Below are positions 63,413 to 64,000 of a stretch of 64,000 nt of DNA, in pieces; position 1 is the stretch's first letter, and every line of letters begins with the position of its first letter. The stretch is from Paenibacillus sp. P25 (GTDB lineage: Bacteria; Bacillota; Bacilli; Paenibacillales; NBRC-103111). The DNA lies in contig CP085629.1 of assembly GCA_024704175.1 (NCBI GenBank), positions 7,429,501-7,493,500 of the forward strand, given 5' to 3'. The position numbers were made by a program, and so were the translations under genes. Under the pieces are notes generated by a model, which saw only the letters and a list, made by a program, of their open reading frames with translations, had not been told where the DNA came from and ran no database searches.

Positions 63413-64000
63413 TTGGTTACCAACCTTTTGTGCAATCTTTTATTTTTGATCTTTCCGATTTTTTTGTACCAGTTGTTCTGGGAAGCGGGACGCCGCCGCG
63501 ATCTGAATAACAAGCCGGTTCTTCTGCTGATGTCGGCCTTATCGATGATCCTCTGTTTGCAGTTCCCGATGAAGCTGTCGCCGTGGCTTCAGCTTGATTT
63601 TCATCATATACCCCTGATCATCGGCTCGTTGTATGGCGGGTTCGGCGTGTCGGCCGTGCTGACGGCGGTGCTGCTCCTCTTCCGGTTCACGATCGGCGGG
63701 GAGGGTCTGGCCGAGCAGCTGTTCGTTCTTGCACTGCTGTATCCGGTGCTGCTCATCCTGATCCCCGCTTCTTCACCTTCGCAACGGCTCGCCGGATTCA
63801 CACCATCAATTTTCTGTCTGTGCTGACCGTCGTTTACCTGGTCGTGGGCCTGTGGCTCTTTAATCCCGACCGGGCGAGGGAGGCACTGCTGGTGGAGTCG
63901 GCCTCAGGCCTCCTGATTCAGCTTCTGAGCACCTGGATGGCGGCCTTCTTCATCGAGCTTCTGCTGCGGAACCACAAGCTTCGGGAGGAAGTGCTGCAGA
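63413..64000 (+). CDS. 5TM (LytS-type) membrane sensor, N-terminal part (3' end outside window; one frameshift)
   Basis: Five to six TM helices of the 5TM-5TMR_LYT type (NLLFLIFPIFLYQLFWEAG, HHIPLIIGSLYGGFGVSAVLTAVLLLFRFTIGGEG, LFVLALLYPVLLILIP) ending with a cytoplasmic linker. Such N-termini carry a kinase or a GGDEF output, which lies past the window. The break near 63770 is one C short in ATCCCCGC. TTG start 63413. The repeat element precedes it. Confidence 0.75.

Noticed and set aside
1-64000. CRISPR arrays, tRNA or rRNA genes, prophage or integrase genes
   Set aside because: Looked for regular spacer repeats, tRNA-like cloverleaves and rRNA blocks; none seen.

Overview
The window reads as chromosome of a spore-forming Firmicute of the Paenibacillus type, probably a high-G+C one resembling P. 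mucilaginosus. This is inferred from the YesN-type membrane AraC regulator next to an LplB/YtcP/lipoprotein sugar cassette, three-repeat SLH surface protein, GlnK-GlnL, the RsbV-RsbW-SigB operon, Gram-positive lipoboxes, strong AGGAGG ribosome sites and a G+C-rich base composition. No rRNA, tRNA, CRISPR array or intact insertion sequence was seen. About half of the genes are interrupted by one or more single-base frameshifts, mostly in short G or C runs (in A runs in the AT-rich patch), with full conservation either side. I annotate these as single genes with the breaks noted; read errors are a likelier cause than mass gene decay.

Layout. 0-1 kb: end of a galactonate dehydratase. 1.1-8.9 kb: a stress-signalling block with a YflT-type stress protein, a receiver-PP2C phosphatase, a large membrane hybrid kinase with three receivers, a CheR methyltransferase and a receiver-kinase; this is the RsbY/RsbK/RsbM set known to control sigma-B in Bacillus cereus. 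9.0-15.4 kb: sugar ABC transporter (two permeases, lipoprotein) with its membrane AraC regulator. 15.4-17.8 kb: glgC, a second YflT-type protein and a secreted protein. 17.8-23.6 kb (minus strand): GlnK-GlnL two-component system, then an amino-acid ABC transporter and asparaginase behind an array of TTTTGT-like boxes matching the known GlnL operator. 23.8-30.2 kb: PLD-like lipoprotein, nitroreductase, class 3 lipase, phosphotransferase, YcdB/SLH surface protein, a small membrane protein. 30.4-31.2 kb: an RsbV-RsbW pair whose kinase has lost key ATP-site residues. 31.5-34.6 kb: membrane acyltransferase behind six 11-bp phased repeats, VOC protein, MDR oxidoreductase. 34.7-39.4 kb: NupNOPQ nucleoside ABC transporter. 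39.5-47.7 kb: the sigma-B core: dps, DUF948 protein, rsbV-rsbW-sigB with a long hairpin leader, then (after unrelated genes) a small stress protein, YtxH and a YeaQ/YmgE-type protein. 47.9-53.4 kb: acetyltransferases, dioxygenase with divergent AraC, CGNR regulator with MBL hydrolase, carboxymuconolactone decarboxylase-like protein. 53.5-55.8 kb: an AT-rich patch with two unfamiliar genes and an MmyB-type regulator fragment. 55.8-64 kb: SDR-TetR pair, MerR regulator, GGDEF/HD-GYP enzyme, YdjM-type protein, AraC/ThuA pair, and the start of a 5TM sensor.

How it fits together. The hybrid kinase, phosphatase and methyltransferase at 1.9-8.9 kb are the expected input to the RsbV/RsbW/SigB switch at 41-42.6 kb. 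I find six sites of the form G(T/A)TTCA, 13-14 bp, GGGT(A/G)(A/T), in front of dps, the DUF948 gene, the rsbV operon itself, two small stress genes and the YmgE-YtxH pair, so the regulon is visible in the sequence. The most novel features are the three-hairpin leader of the sigB operon (two hairpins show a compensatory base-pair change), the ATP-site-deficient RsbW paralogue, the GlnL-box array that ties glutamine sensing to an ABC transporter plus asparaginase, the 11-bp phased operator, and a structured intergenic repeat present twice.
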